A stretch of 64,000 nt of DNA, taken from assembly GCF_049943335.1 (NCBI RefSeq), contig NZ_JBNFVY010000004.1, forward strand, positions 1 to 64,000, given 5' to 3'. Shown here one piece after another: positions 8,798 to 16,280 of this stretch. Within the stretch, counting starts at the first letter, position 1. Each line of letters begins with the position of its first letter. The translations under genes were made by a program, and so were the position numbers. This DNA is from JBNFVY01 sp049943335 (lineage in GTDB: Bacteria; Pseudomonadota; Alphaproteobacteria; Rhodobacterales; Rhodobacteraceae). The notes beneath the pieces were generated by a model. The model was given only the letters and a program-made list of their open reading frames with translations, had not been told where the DNA came from and made no database searches.

Positions 8798-9774
8798 CCC
8801 GATTGCCATCCGTTCCCGTCCTTCTCCTCGCGGCCACCGCGCTGACCGCCTGCACGGGCCAACGCCCGCCCGAGATCGCCTACGACGACCAGGTCCCAGC
8901 CCTCGCTCCGCCACCTGCACCGCCCCCGGCCGAGGGGCCGCCCCGCCCGGTTCACACGCCTCCCCCATGGACACCTTCCCGCGGCGGCAATCCGGAAGCA
9001 GATACACCGGAAGCGCGCATCATCGCCGCCAATGCCGCCGCCCGCGTCGAGCCCCGCCAGCAGGGCTATTACAACGCCATGCAGGTTTTTCCGTGGAGCG
9101 AGGGCGCGCTCTACCAGGTCTATGCAGCACCCGGGCAGATCACGAATATCGCGCTCGAACCCGGCGAACGCCTGACCGGTCCCGGCCCGATCGCAGCGGG
9201 CGACACCGCGCGCTGGATCATCGGCGACACCACGAGCGGCGCAGGCCGCAGCGAGCGCGTCCATATCCTCGTGAAACCCACCCGCCCCGACATCTCCACC
9301 AATCTCGTCGTCAGCACGGACCGGCGCAGCTACCACATCGAGTTGCACGCCGACGAGGAGACCTGGATGCCCAGCGTCGCGTGGGCCTATCCAGAGGTGC
9401 GATCCACGCCCCGCACCCCGACAATCCGCCGTCCCGCGATCCCGCCCGAGGCCGAGCGGCACTACCGTTACGGCCTGCAGGGCGACGCCCCACCCTGGCG
9501 GCCGGTCTCCGTCTTCGATGATGGACGGCGTGTCTATGTCGTGTTCCCGCCCGGCATAGCCCAGGGCGAAATGCCTCCGCTCTTCGTGATCGGCGCGGAT
9601 GGGCGCGGCCAGATCGTGAACACCCGCGTGCTCGGCAACGTCCTGATCGTGGACCGGCTGTTCGGGGCTGCAGAACTGCGTCTCGGCGAAAGACGACAGC
9701 AGGTCGTGCGGATCGTGCGTACGGATGGCGATCAGCGCCCGCCGCCTGCGCCCCAGCCAGAGGTGGAGCGATGA
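8794..9774 (+). CDS. trbG: P-type conjugative transfer protein TrbG (VirB9 family)
   Basis: This is a 326-residue outer-membrane-complex protein. A lipoprotein-like signal ends at LTAC (Cys20), then a Pro-rich linker (about 33-60: APPPAPPPAEGPP) precedes the VirB9/CagX domain. Family features include the YNAMQVFPWSEGALYQVYAAPG segment and the C-terminal RIVRTDG. With TrbI and TrbF it forms the periplasmic core of the channel. The ATG overlaps the trbF stop (ATGA) and its own stop overlaps trbI the same way. The lipobox suggests it is itself lipidated, which could explain why no separate VirB7 gene is seen. Confidence 0.93.
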   Translation: MTRLPSVPVLLLAATALTACTGQRPPEIAYDDQVPALAPPPAPPPAEGPPRPVHTPPPWTPSRGGNPEADTPEARIIAANAAARVEPRQQGYYNAMQVFPWSEGALYQVYAAPGQITNIALEPGERLTGPGPIAAGDTARWIIGDTTSGAGRSERVHILVKPTRPDISTNLVVSTDRRSYHIELHADEETWMPSVAWAYPEVRSTPRTPTIRRPAIPPEAERHYRYGLQGDAPPWRPVSVFDDGRRVYVVFPPGIAQGEMPPLFVIGADGRGQIVNTRVLGNVLIVDRLFGAAELRLGERRQQVVRIVRTDGDQRPPPAPQPEVER

Positions 9775-10970
9775 CACAAGTCCCTGATATGCAAGAGCCG
9801 CCACGGACCGAGGAAGAGATCGTCCATGAACTCCGTCTCAGGCCCGATCCTCCCCGTGTCATGCGCCTGTCCCGCCGGGCCATTGCCCTTGCCACCGCCA
9901 TCGGCGGACTTGGCCTTGGCGCAATCCTGATCATGGCCCTGCAGTACAACCGGCAGGAGGGCAACCAGACGGAGCTCTTTTCCACCGAACGCATTCAGGC
10001 GGCTGAAGGGCTGTCCTCACTGCCTCGGGATTACGCCGATGTCCCGCGTCTCGGCCCACCCTTGCCCGGTGAGTTGGGCCGCGCCATCCTTGGGGCGCAA
10101 GATCGCGGCCAGCCGGTCCCGGCACCGCCCCTTTCCGGTCCATTGGCCCCCACAGTCGATCCGGAGGAACAACGCCGTCTCCAGGAACTCGACGCCGCCC
10201 GACTGAGCGCCCTTTTCGCCGAGGCGCAAACCGTGCCGCGCAACGGAACACAGGCCACACCGACCTCCCCCGCGACCGGCGCGCTCTTCCCCTCAACATT
10301 GGGCAGCCCAACGGCAAGCGATCCGATTTCCGGCCGGGAGGCGTTCCTCACCCTTCCCGGAGACACGGACACCGTCAGTGCGCAACGCATAGTGCCGCCG
10401 CCCAGCCCCTACATCCTGCAGGCCGGCACGGTGATCCCGGCCGCCCTGATCACCGGCCTGCGCTCCGACCTTCCCGGCCAGATCTCGGCACAGGTGACGT
10501 CGAATGTCTTTGATAGCCCCTCAGGGCGGTACTTGCTGATCCCGCAAGGCGCTCGGCTTCTGGGAGAATACGACAGCCGCATCGCATCCGGGCAAAGCCG
10601 TCTGCTTCTGGTCTGGACCCGCCTCATCCTTCCGGATGGTCGCTCCATTGTGCTCGAGCGCGCGCCCGGCACTGACGGAACAGGCGCGTCCGGCCTGCAG
10701 GACCGGGTCAACTATCATTGGGGTCGCGTCTTCTTTGCTGCTGGCCTCGCCACGATCCTGAACCTCGGCCTGGAAAGTGGCGCAGAAACCGAAGACGATG
10801 TCGCCCGCGCCATCCGCGAGGCCGCGCAGGACACGATCGGACGGACCGGGGACGAGATCGTCCGCCAGCAGCTTGCCGTCCCGCCGACACTGACCATACG
10901 CCCGGGCTTCCCCGTCCGCGTCATGGTCACCCGCGACCTGATCCTCGAGCCCTTGGGAGAAGTCCGATGA
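9771..10970 (+). CDS. trbI: Conjugal transfer protein TrbI (VirB10 family)
   Basis: This is a 399-residue protein. A cytoplasmic N-terminus (LRPDPPRVMRLSRRA) is followed by one transmembrane helix at about 41-60, a long low-complexity Pro/Ala-rich periplasmic linker, and a C-terminal VirB10 beta-barrel domain from about 205. In that domain the segments LQAGTVIPAALITGLRSDLPG and IPQGARLLGEYDS are hallmark TrbI/VirB10 sequences. It spans both membranes and senses ATP use by the inner-membrane ATPases. ATGA overlaps couple it to trbG and to the following DUF2274 gene. Confidence 0.95.
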   Translation: MTQVPDMQEPPRTEEEIVHELRLRPDPPRVMRLSRRAIALATAIGGLGLGAILIMALQYNRQEGNQTELFSTERIQAAEGLSSLPRDYADVPRLGPPLPGELGRAILGAQDRGQPVPAPPLSGPLAPTVDPEEQRRLQELDAARLSALFAEAQTVPRNGTQATPTSPATGALFPSTLGSPTASDPISGREAFLTLPGDTDTVSAQRIVPPPSPYILQAGTVIPAALITGLRSDLPGQISAQVTSNVFDSPSGRYLLIPQGARLLGEYDSRIASGQSRLLLVWTRLILPDGRSIVLERAPGTDGTGASGLQDRVNYHWGRVFFAAGLATILNLGLESGAETEDDVARAIREAAQDTIGRTGDEIVRQQLAVPPTLTIRPGFPVRVMVTRDLILEPLGEVR

Positions 10971-11239
10971 CGAAACTGAAGCTTGGCCCGATCCATGACG
11001 ACAAGCCGGTCAAGCTGACCGTGGAACTTCCCGCCGATGTGCACCGAGACCTTTGCGACTACGCGGCGGTCCTCGGCCAACAGACCGGACAGGACCTTGA
11101 GCCCGCCCGCCTCGTCGCCCCAATGCTTGCCCGCTTCATGGCCACGGACCGCGGGTTCGCTGCAGCGCGCAAAACGGGATCGAAGGCGAACCGCAAGAAA
11201 GCAGACCCATCGAAGCCTCTGGATACCGATCACGGCTAA
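10967..11239 (+). CDS. DUF2274 domain protein at the end of the trb operon
   Basis: This is a 90-residue soluble protein that starts with KLKLGPIHDDKPVKLTVELPADVHRDL, the recognisable opening of DUF2274 proteins. These occur almost always as the last gene of P-type trb operons. The pattern of a beta strand (VKLTVELP) followed by two helices resembles a ribbon-helix-helix DNA-binding or antitoxin-like fold, so a regulatory role is possible but unproven. The ATG overlaps the trbI stop. The C-terminal 20 residues are basic and probably disordered. Confidence 0.85.
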   Translation: MTKLKLGPIHDDKPVKLTVELPADVHRDLCDYAAVLGQQTGQDLEPARLVAPMLARFMATDRGFAAARKTGSKANRKKADPSKPLDTDHG

Positions 11240-11303
11240 GTCTCTGTGAAATCGCAAGTCTCTTGGCAGATCGCATTGCACACGGATCGCACACCGGTGA
11301 GCC

Positions 11304-12230
11304 CTACCCGCTCCAGGTTGCTAGGAAGTCGGTCCGATCCTCCATCGGCAAAGTGTTTTGCCTTGTTCTGCTGCGAACGGAGACCTGAACTGAAAAGTCA
11401 AAAAGGGCGTTGGAACCTCCCGAAAAACTCCCCGAGACAGGTACGACCTGGTGGATGCCGCGACCGACTGCGACCGGTATCAAGTTCTGCGACCCGACGC
11501 TCCGGTTGGTGGGGTCGAAGGCGATCCACCCTGCGCCGGGCAGGTATATTTCGACCCAGGCATGGGTGGACCCGGTACCTGCGGAGCCGATAAGGCTGTC
11601 TTCTGGATCGGACAGATAGCCCGAAACGATACGGGCTCCCAGGCCAAGACAGCGAGCTGCCTCTGTGAGCAGGACCGCGAAATCGCGGCACGAACCCCAT
11701 TTCCGGTCGAGCGTCTCGATCGGCGTCTGGGTGCCTTCCGTCTCACGTACCTGATAAGAAATCTGCGAAACCACACCGTTGCTGATGTCCTTCAGCAGAG
11801 ACAGCGTGTCTGTTCGGTGCCCCATGACGAAGCCCTCGACCCATCGGGCAAATCGGCCGTCGGGGTCGGCGTATTGCGGAGCCGTCAGCGCGCCCAGATC
11901 CGTCCATTCGTCGGCTGAATAGAGGAACGGGTACTCGATGGCAGAAGCGGAGATGGCAAAGACCGGCCAAGCTAGCGCGGTCAGTTCCACGGTGGCGCGA
12001 CTTTCGATCACCAGATGGTCTGTCGGACCGTCAAAGATTGCGGTGGCGATCGCGTTCCCGGCCACATCATGCGCCCAGGATACGGTGGCCGTCGGGGTTA
12101 TGGAGATCTCGTGGGAGAAAAGACGCAATTCCCGCGTTTCGCGGGGACGCAGCATCAATCTGTGCGGTCCTAGAGAGACCGCATGACGGTATCGGTAGGT
12201 TGTGGTGTGAAGGATGTCGAGGCAGGCCAA
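11304..12230 (-). CDS. Transglutaminase family protein with intact catalytic triad
   Basis: This is a 308-residue protein of the bacterial transglutaminase-like/cysteine-protease class. An N-terminal beta-rich domain at about 1-95 (TTYRYRHAVSLGPHRLMLRPR) precedes a papain-like core. The triad is visible: Cys181 in KWGSCRDF, His223 in STHAWVEIYLPG and Asp239 in IAFDPTN. The start is a TTG, since no ATG lies near and family members begin with M-A-x-L-D-I at this point; the Shine-Dalgarno is weak. It is the last gene of a minus-strand cluster of small proteins that includes a second transglutaminase. Substrates are unknown; homologs have been proposed to act as peptidases or amidases. Confidence 0.88.
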   Translation of the reverse strand: MACLDILHTTTYRYRHAVSLGPHRLMLRPRETRELRLFSHEISITPTATVSWAHDVAGNAIATAIFDGPTDHLVIESRATVELTALAWPVFAISASAIEYPFLYSADEWTDLGALTAPQYADPDGRFARWVEGFVMGHRTDTLSLLKDISNGVVSQISYQVRETEGTQTPIETLDRKWGSCRDFAVLLTEAARCLGLGARIVSGYLSDPEDSLIGSAGTGSTHAWVEIYLPGAGWIAFDPTNRSVGSQNLIPVAVGRGIHQVVPVSGSFSGGSNALFDFSVQVSVRSRTRQNTLPMEDRTDFLATWSG

Positions 12231-12282
12231 AATTTGGGGGTCCAGTGTGGTTCGAGGAAGACTGCACGCACGTCGATGTGGA

Positions 12283-12492
12283 TCAGCGACGGCGTGATGC
12301 GCCGGGGCTGACAGGCAAGGCGTTTCGCCAGGCGTTCAACCCCTTGCAGCGTCTACAAATCCGCTCTCCGAAACCTTTGCTCCAGAACCCAGTTTCGCAG
12401 CTCAGGCATTGGCGTTCCTGCGGAACGTCGCCCGAGACCCTTGCGATCAAGATGTCTGGCGTGGCACCTTCGGCCATGGTCTTGTTCGCCAT
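12283..12492 (-). CDS. Small zinc-ribbon-like protein
   Basis: This is a 69-residue protein with two CxxC knuckles, C29-x-x-C32 and C46-x-x-C49, around the loop ETGFWSKGFGERI. That spacing is typical of small zinc ribbons, and similar short proteins with a FGxRICxxC pattern occur in rhizobia and rhodobacters. The ATG overlaps the stop of the upstream 177-residue gene by one base (TGATG), so both are read from one message; a TTG codon directly before it is in frame but less likely. No enzyme motif is present. It may be a DNA- or RNA-binding accessory, but the function is unknown. Confidence 0.65.
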   Translation of the reverse strand: MANKTMAEGATPDILIARVSGDVPQERQCLSCETGFWSKGFGERICRRCKGLNAWRNALPVSPGASRRR

Positions 12493-13025
12493 CAAGTCTG
12501 TCCCGCTAAGTGGCGGGTGCGCGAGGGCGACGGTAATTCCGGTCTTGAAGGCATGCCTTCGTTTTCGGCGGCCCGGATCGACGCATCATCCCGCGTCTTT
12601 TGGGTGGTCGTCTTCGACGCCGGCACATTCAGAATGGGATCGGGCATCCCGTGCCCCGAGTAGAGATGCCGCAGATGTGCTGCAGAGACCCCGTCGGCCT
12701 CCATCACGAGGCGTACCATCGGATCAGCCAGCATTTCTTCTAGGAACACGTCGGCCAACTCCCTGCCCGTCAGCTTGTCCCTGGCGCGTGCTTGGTCCAG
12801 ATCGGCAAGGGAAACGGTAAGCGTCCTCGCAAGCCCCGGATGCGATGCCTGGGAATGAAGTTTCACCAGGACGGAGGCTTTCCAGGCTGCGGGATTCCGT
12901 TGATCAGGGGGGGAAGAGATCTCCGTTTCGATATCGTACTCACCCGCCGGGAGCGTCTCGTCAAAGCCTGGCACGCTGAAGGGGCGGGAAAAAACCGCCA
13001 CGGTCTTGCTCGTCAGATCTTCCAT
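12492..13025 (-). CDS. Conserved hypothetical protein (177 aa) ending in an AENEGMP tail
   Basis: The N-terminus (KTVAVFSRPFSVPGFDETLPAGEYDIETE) resembles a family of short rhizobial/rhodobacterial proteins of unknown function with the pattern RPF.LPGFDE.LPAG.Y.VETE. Residues 95-130 are helical and acidic (ADVFLEEMLADPMVRLVMEADG). The C-terminal 45 residues look disordered and contain RAAENEGMP, a motif that recurs in another small ORF at about 14.5 kb. No signal peptide or membrane segment is seen. It is coupled to the downstream zinc-ribbon gene by a TGATG overlap. Function unknown. Confidence 0.65.
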   Translation of the reverse strand: MEDLTSKTVAVFSRPFSVPGFDETLPAGEYDIETEISSPPDQRNPAAWKASVLVKLHSQASHPGLARTLTVSLADLDQARARDKLTGRELADVFLEEMLADPMVRLVMEADGVSAAHLRHLYSGHGMPDPILNVPASKTTTQKTRDDASIRAAENEGMPSRPELPSPSRTRHLAGQT

Positions 13026-13101
13026 TCGCGCGTTTCTTTCCCTTGTTGCTGTGAATGGTCCGCGACCCTCGCAGGAATGAGGCGCGTAACCTGCGTCCGT
13101 C

Positions 13102-13239
13102 TCAAGATGTCTTGGACTTCGCGGGGGCTTCCTTGCCAGTTGCCTTGGCCTCGGTCTCCTTGGCAGGGGCCTTCGCGGTCTCCGCAGGCTTTGGCTTCAT
13201 CGCGGCCGCAGCCCTGGCTGTGAGGTCCTTGAAGGACAT
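13102..13239 (-). CDS. Very small Lys/Ala-rich protein (45 aa)
   Basis: A short reading frame starts MSFKDLTARAAAAMKPKPAE and continues as a Lys, Ala and Glu-rich disordered tail ending KSKTS. AAAGGA lies about nine bases before the ATG. Codon use looks like the neighbouring real genes and the product resembles short hypothetical proteins of this type seen in Rhodobacteraceae stress islands. It sits between the two transglutaminase-cluster genes on the same strand. The charged composition suggests nucleic-acid association or a desiccation/osmotic role, but that is a guess. Confidence 0.55.
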   Translation of the reverse strand: MSFKDLTARAAAAMKPKPAETAKAPAKETEAKATGKEAPAKSKTS

Positions 13240-13371
13240 ATCGTCGATCCTTTGATTGGCCGACGCCAGCTCCTCGTCCGTGTCGGACTGGGATGCTTGC
13301 CGCCAGTACTAACTATGTGGGGATTGGCGACCCCGTTTACGATGGCGCATCGAAGAGGAAGCCAAGGTGAG

Positions 13372-14178
13372 TCAGGCCAATTCATCCGTCCAGACCTTGA
13401 ATTCCGTCAAAGTGTTCTGACCAAATGTCTGGGTCAGAGGGACATCAGCGGCATCGCGGCCCCGCGCGATCAGTATTCTCGCAAACCGCGGCTTGTTGTT
13501 TCGTGGATCGAACATGTGCCATTCTCCGGCAAGGAACACCTCCATCCACGCGGCGAAGTCTCCAGGCGGATGAGGCAAAGGCTCACCGATATCGCTCAGA
13601 TATCCGGTGCAGTAGCGGGCCGGAATGTTCATGCAACGACACAGGGCGATGGCGAGATGGGCGAAGTCGCGGCAGACACCCTGTCGCTCGGCCATGGTCT
13701 GCGATGCGGTGCGCGTCGCCTTCGCCTGCATGTAGTCGAAGCGGACATGTCCGTGCACGAATTCGCAGATCGCCTGCACGCGTGACCATCCGGGGTCCGT
13801 GATCTCGAACAGGCGCCACGCCTCCTCCGACAGAAGGTCGGTATCGCAATACCGGCTTCCCTGCAGAAACACGAGGGTCTCGAACGGCAGATCCTGAACC
13901 GCGTGCTGCCGCGCGTCGGGAATGGAGAGATCGGGCTGGCCCGTGTCGCGGAAGATGCCATCCGTCGACAGGCAGAAGTCGCCCGCCGGAGCCACGAGAC
14001 GCGTACACCAGTTGCCGAAGCCATCCCGGTAGCTTTCAATAGGCACTCTCGGCGACGTCACGAGATAGTCGGCACGCTCCAGATCGTCGAAGCGCGAGTA
14101 GTGCACGTTCAGCAGCGCGATCAGCGGCGTCGGTTGCGGGAAGCCGTATCGCAGACGGCACCCGATGCTGACCCGCAT
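13372..14178 (-). CDS. Transglutaminase-like protein lacking the usual catalytic His
   Basis: This is a 268-residue protein, related to but distinct from the one at 11.3-12.2 kb. The core Cys is present (RQGVCRDFAHLAIAL, Cys169) and so is the Asp (HMFDPRNN), but the His-Ala-Trp motif reads Ala-Ala-Trp (DFAAWMEVFL), so the classical His is replaced by Ala. From memory this subfamily often carries a small residue here, so it may use another residue or be a non-enzymatic fold. The start chosen is the ATG of MRVSIGCRLRYGFPQ; two upstream in-frame ATGs (14205, 14265) give a poorly conserved extension. It lies in the same cluster as four small proteins. Confidence 0.85.
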   Translation of the reverse strand: MRVSIGCRLRYGFPQPTPLIALLNVHYSRFDDLERADYLVTSPRVPIESYRDGFGNWCTRLVAPAGDFCLSTDGIFRDTGQPDLSIPDARQHAVQDLPFETLVFLQGSRYCDTDLLSEEAWRLFEITDPGWSRVQAICEFVHGHVRFDYMQAKATRTASQTMAERQGVCRDFAHLAIALCRCMNIPARYCTGYLSDIGEPLPHPPGDFAAWMEVFLAGEWHMFDPRNNKPRFARILIARGRDAADVPLTQTFGQNTLTEFKVWTDELA

Positions 14179-14212
14179 GCCGGACACACGGCCGCGCCTG
14201 GTCATGTCATGA

Positions 14213-14548
14213 TCATCTTGCAAGGATGAGCGTCCTAGGCATCGGGTCAGTGCCATCCTCCGCACGGACGGGGAAGGCGAAGGACGCGATCAGACCCGCT
14301 ATAACTGCCGTCCTCGCGATCAGCCTCGCCAGCGGATGTCTCATCGCCGCTTTCTCCTTGACGGACCAGAGTCCGCCGGTTGCCCCACGCGTGTTCGATG
14401 GCCCAAGCGTGAGCGTTCCGGTCAGCCGTCGAGTTGGCGCGGGCGGTGGCGGGGATCCCTTGGAATTCGGTCTCGTCGGCATGCCTTCGTTCTCGGCCAC
14501 CTGGATCGCGAAGTCCTGCGGGACTGTCAGTTGAGAGCTACCGGTCAT
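14213..14548 (-). CDS. Hypothetical 111-aa protein with AENEGMP motif and internal signal-like segment
   Basis: The ATG overlaps the stop of the preceding small gene (ATGA), which argues that it is translated. The first 40 residues include FAIQVAENEGMP, matching RAAENEGMP in the 177-residue protein of the same cluster. Residues 69-111 look like a separate export signal (MRHPLARLIARTAVIAGLIASFAFPVRAED), so the frame may instead be two tiny genes or a fusion. The middle is Pro-rich. No known domain is recognised. The call as a single gene is uncertain. Confidence 0.4.
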   Translation of the reverse strand: MTGSSQLTVPQDFAIQVAENEGMPTRPNSKGSPPPPAPTRRLTGTLTLGPSNTRGATGGLWSVKEKAAMRHPLARLIARTAVIAGLIASFAFPVRAEDGTDPMPRTLILAR

Positions 14549-14694
14549 CGGGGCGACAGCCTGTGCAGGGCCGCAGCGGCAAGAGCATGTTCCTTCTGGT
14601 GGTAGTCGCAGCGGAGCTTGCCATTGACCTGCACTTCCCAGATGCCGCTTCTTTCGCGCACCTGGACCCCACCGCGCCGCGCTGGTCGGTTCAT
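14545..14694 (-). CDS. Small DUF2188-like protein (49 aa)
   Basis: The product MNRPARRGGVQVRERSG continues with IWEVQVNGKLRCDYHQKEHAL and ends in an Ala-rich helix. The strand-turn-strand-helix pattern with W-x-V-x-x-x-G-K and a final helix resembles DUF2188-type small proteins common in rhizobia. AAAGGA stands seven bases before this ATG; an in-frame upstream ATG at 14748 would add 18 residues. The stop overlaps the next ATG. It is the first gene of the minus-strand small-protein/transglutaminase cluster. Confidence 0.5.
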   Translation of the reverse strand: MNRPARRGGVQVRERSGIWEVQVNGKLRCDYHQKEHALAAAALHRLSPR

Positions 14695-15330
14695 GGAAGA
14701 ATCCTTTGCTCCTCTACTTTTCAGCGACACGGGTTGCTTGACGGTCATTTCTGGCTCCTTCGCGTGGGGCGCGCGCGCATCTCCGAGAAGCATCACGGCG
14801 CGAGTGAATTCTGCCGCATAATCATTGGTTTCGCGGTGGCCGTGTTAGCGCTGGGTCAATCTCATCGGCTCAACGAACCGTTCTCGCAGGTGGTCGACGA
14901 ACCACGGCCCGGTACAAGCCATGTCGGCGATCAGGGCCAGCAGGCACCGTTTTCGAAACCTTGCCCGCGGAGAAGTTCCTCCTGAATCAGGACTTCGTAG
15001 TCCCTAGCCGGAGGTTCGTCCGGAAAATTGGCCAGGCAGAAAAGGTGCAGGAAAGTCACCCTCAAGTCTACACGATCTTGGCAGATCTTCGTTCGCCACG
15101 GTTCATGCCCTATTGGATTCCGAGCTTTCCCAGTCGAACGACTTCTTCTGTTGTAATTCAGGAGCATCCGACTGGCACTGACACAAGTTAGTCCCGAGCA
15201 CCGAACCAAGTGCGGCCTCCCTGGGGCAGTCGCCCGCACTGACCTGTGTAAGGGCGACGAGACCGACCTGCGCGTATCCTTTGGGAAACAAGGGCGATCT
15301 GCGTTCCTGCAACCAATGAATGGAATGACA
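14695..15330. other. Intergenic stretch with no supported gene
   Basis: These 636 bases lie between the minus-strand cluster and the next plus-strand gene. A minus-strand frame (14931-15344) reads through part of it but has no convincing start, no Shine-Dalgarno and no family resemblance that I recognise. Promoters for both flanking units probably lie at its two ends. Confidence 0.4.
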
Positions 15331-15756
15331 ATGGCTGATCGCAATGTTCTCGACCCGCACCCGCCGGAGTTTGCCCGGTTCCTCTACGCGCCCGTCGGCG
15401 AGGATCGAAACGGCTATGCCGTGACTGTCCTTTCCACACTGGCGCGGCTCGGCCTCGATCCATGGAAAGAAACTGCTGGACTGGTCGGGCTGGGACGCGA
15501 AGCCGCGCGAGCGCGATTGGGGGTACTGCTTGCCCGATTTCGGGACGTTCCTGCGCTCGCCAGCGACCACGGCAGAGTCGCACGAGACCTGAGCCAGCTG
15601 CTTCCCGAAGCCCAGACGTCAGGTGTCTTGCAGAGCGCTGCCTCGACGGTGGCCGACGGTAGGCCGGGAATAAGCGGCGCGATCTGGACAGTGCTTGCGA
15701 TTTTCTTCGTCCTGTTTCAGAAGGTCATGGTTGTCGGGTCGGGGTCAGGCGAATGA
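15331..15756 (+). CDS. Conserved hypothetical protein (141 aa) with C-terminal membrane segment
   Basis: The protein starts MADRNVLDPHPPEFARFLYAP, followed by a helical region (GYAVTVLSTLARLGLDPWKETAGLVGLGREAARARL) and one C-terminal hydrophobic segment (AIWTVLAIFFVLFQKVMVV). Similar proteins with a DPHPPEFARFLYAPVGED start occur in rhizobia and rhodobacters without assigned function. Several in-frame ATGs cluster at 15316-15331; the one before ADRN is preferred by similarity and has GGA upstream. The tail-anchor layout suggests a cytoplasmic protein attached to the inner membrane. Its stop overlaps the next, damaged gene. Confidence 0.7.
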   Translation: MADRNVLDPHPPEFARFLYAPVGEDRNGYAVTVLSTLARLGLDPWKETAGLVGLGREAARARLGVLLARFRDVPALASDHGRVARDLSQLLPEAQTSGVLQSAASTVADGRPGISGAIWTVLAIFFVLFQKVMVVGSGSGE

Positions 15757-16140
15757 CCGCCTCAAGCGAGACCGCGAGAAGACCGGCACATGCAGCGCAC
15801 AAATCCAGCACGCTTTCTCCACATGAACAGGGCGTTCTCTGGGACATGGAGGAACACTTCTGGACCAGTGGCGCCGACGACGCGAAGGCAACGACAGCAA
15901 GCAACGCCATAGTGGTTTTCCCCTTATCCTCTCGGCATCCTGCAGGGCGACCATATCTGGACCCATCTTCGAGACAGGACCGGCTGGCGCTGTGTTGTCA
16001 TGGCCGAACGGCGCGTCACGCGGCCGTCAGGCAAAACACCTTCTTTTATTCGTGCGCGGACTAACCCACGTCAGTGCATGCGGAGTGGTAAACCAGCAAG
16101 GTGTAACATGATCACCGGGACACTTGGCGTATGCCTCTGA
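15753..16140 (+). pseudogene. Frameshifted SnoaL/DUF4440-like protein
   Basis: The first frame reads an ATG overlapping the previous stop, then SPHEQGVLWDMEEHFWTSGADDAKATTASNAIVVFP. At the CCCC run (15920-15923) the homologous reading jumps by one base and continues as PYPLGILQGDHIWTHL...GWRCVVMAERRVTR. Joined, these give a typical NTF2-like SnoaL/DUF4440 core (FW-x-x-G ... FP-x-P-x-G-I-L-x-G ... W-x-x-V). One C fewer would restore the frame. Past about 16045 the sequence no longer resembles the family and runs to a TGA at 16138. It is either a true frameshift mutation or a homopolymer sequencing error, with likely 3' decay in addition. Confidence 0.65.
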
Positions 16141-16280
16141 TAGAATTCACCTAACGCGGGCGACAAAGGTCTCTTCGTGTCCGCCTCGAACCGTGGACAA
16201 TCAAATCGCCTCCGGCCCGAAAAACTTTGGGCTCGGGGGTTTTCTTACGTGGCCAGTATCGGTCATGCACAGGAGTTCTT

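Noticed and set aside
14931..15344. 137-codon minus-strand frame
   Set aside because: No credible start and no recognised product; only its last 60 residues look protein-like.
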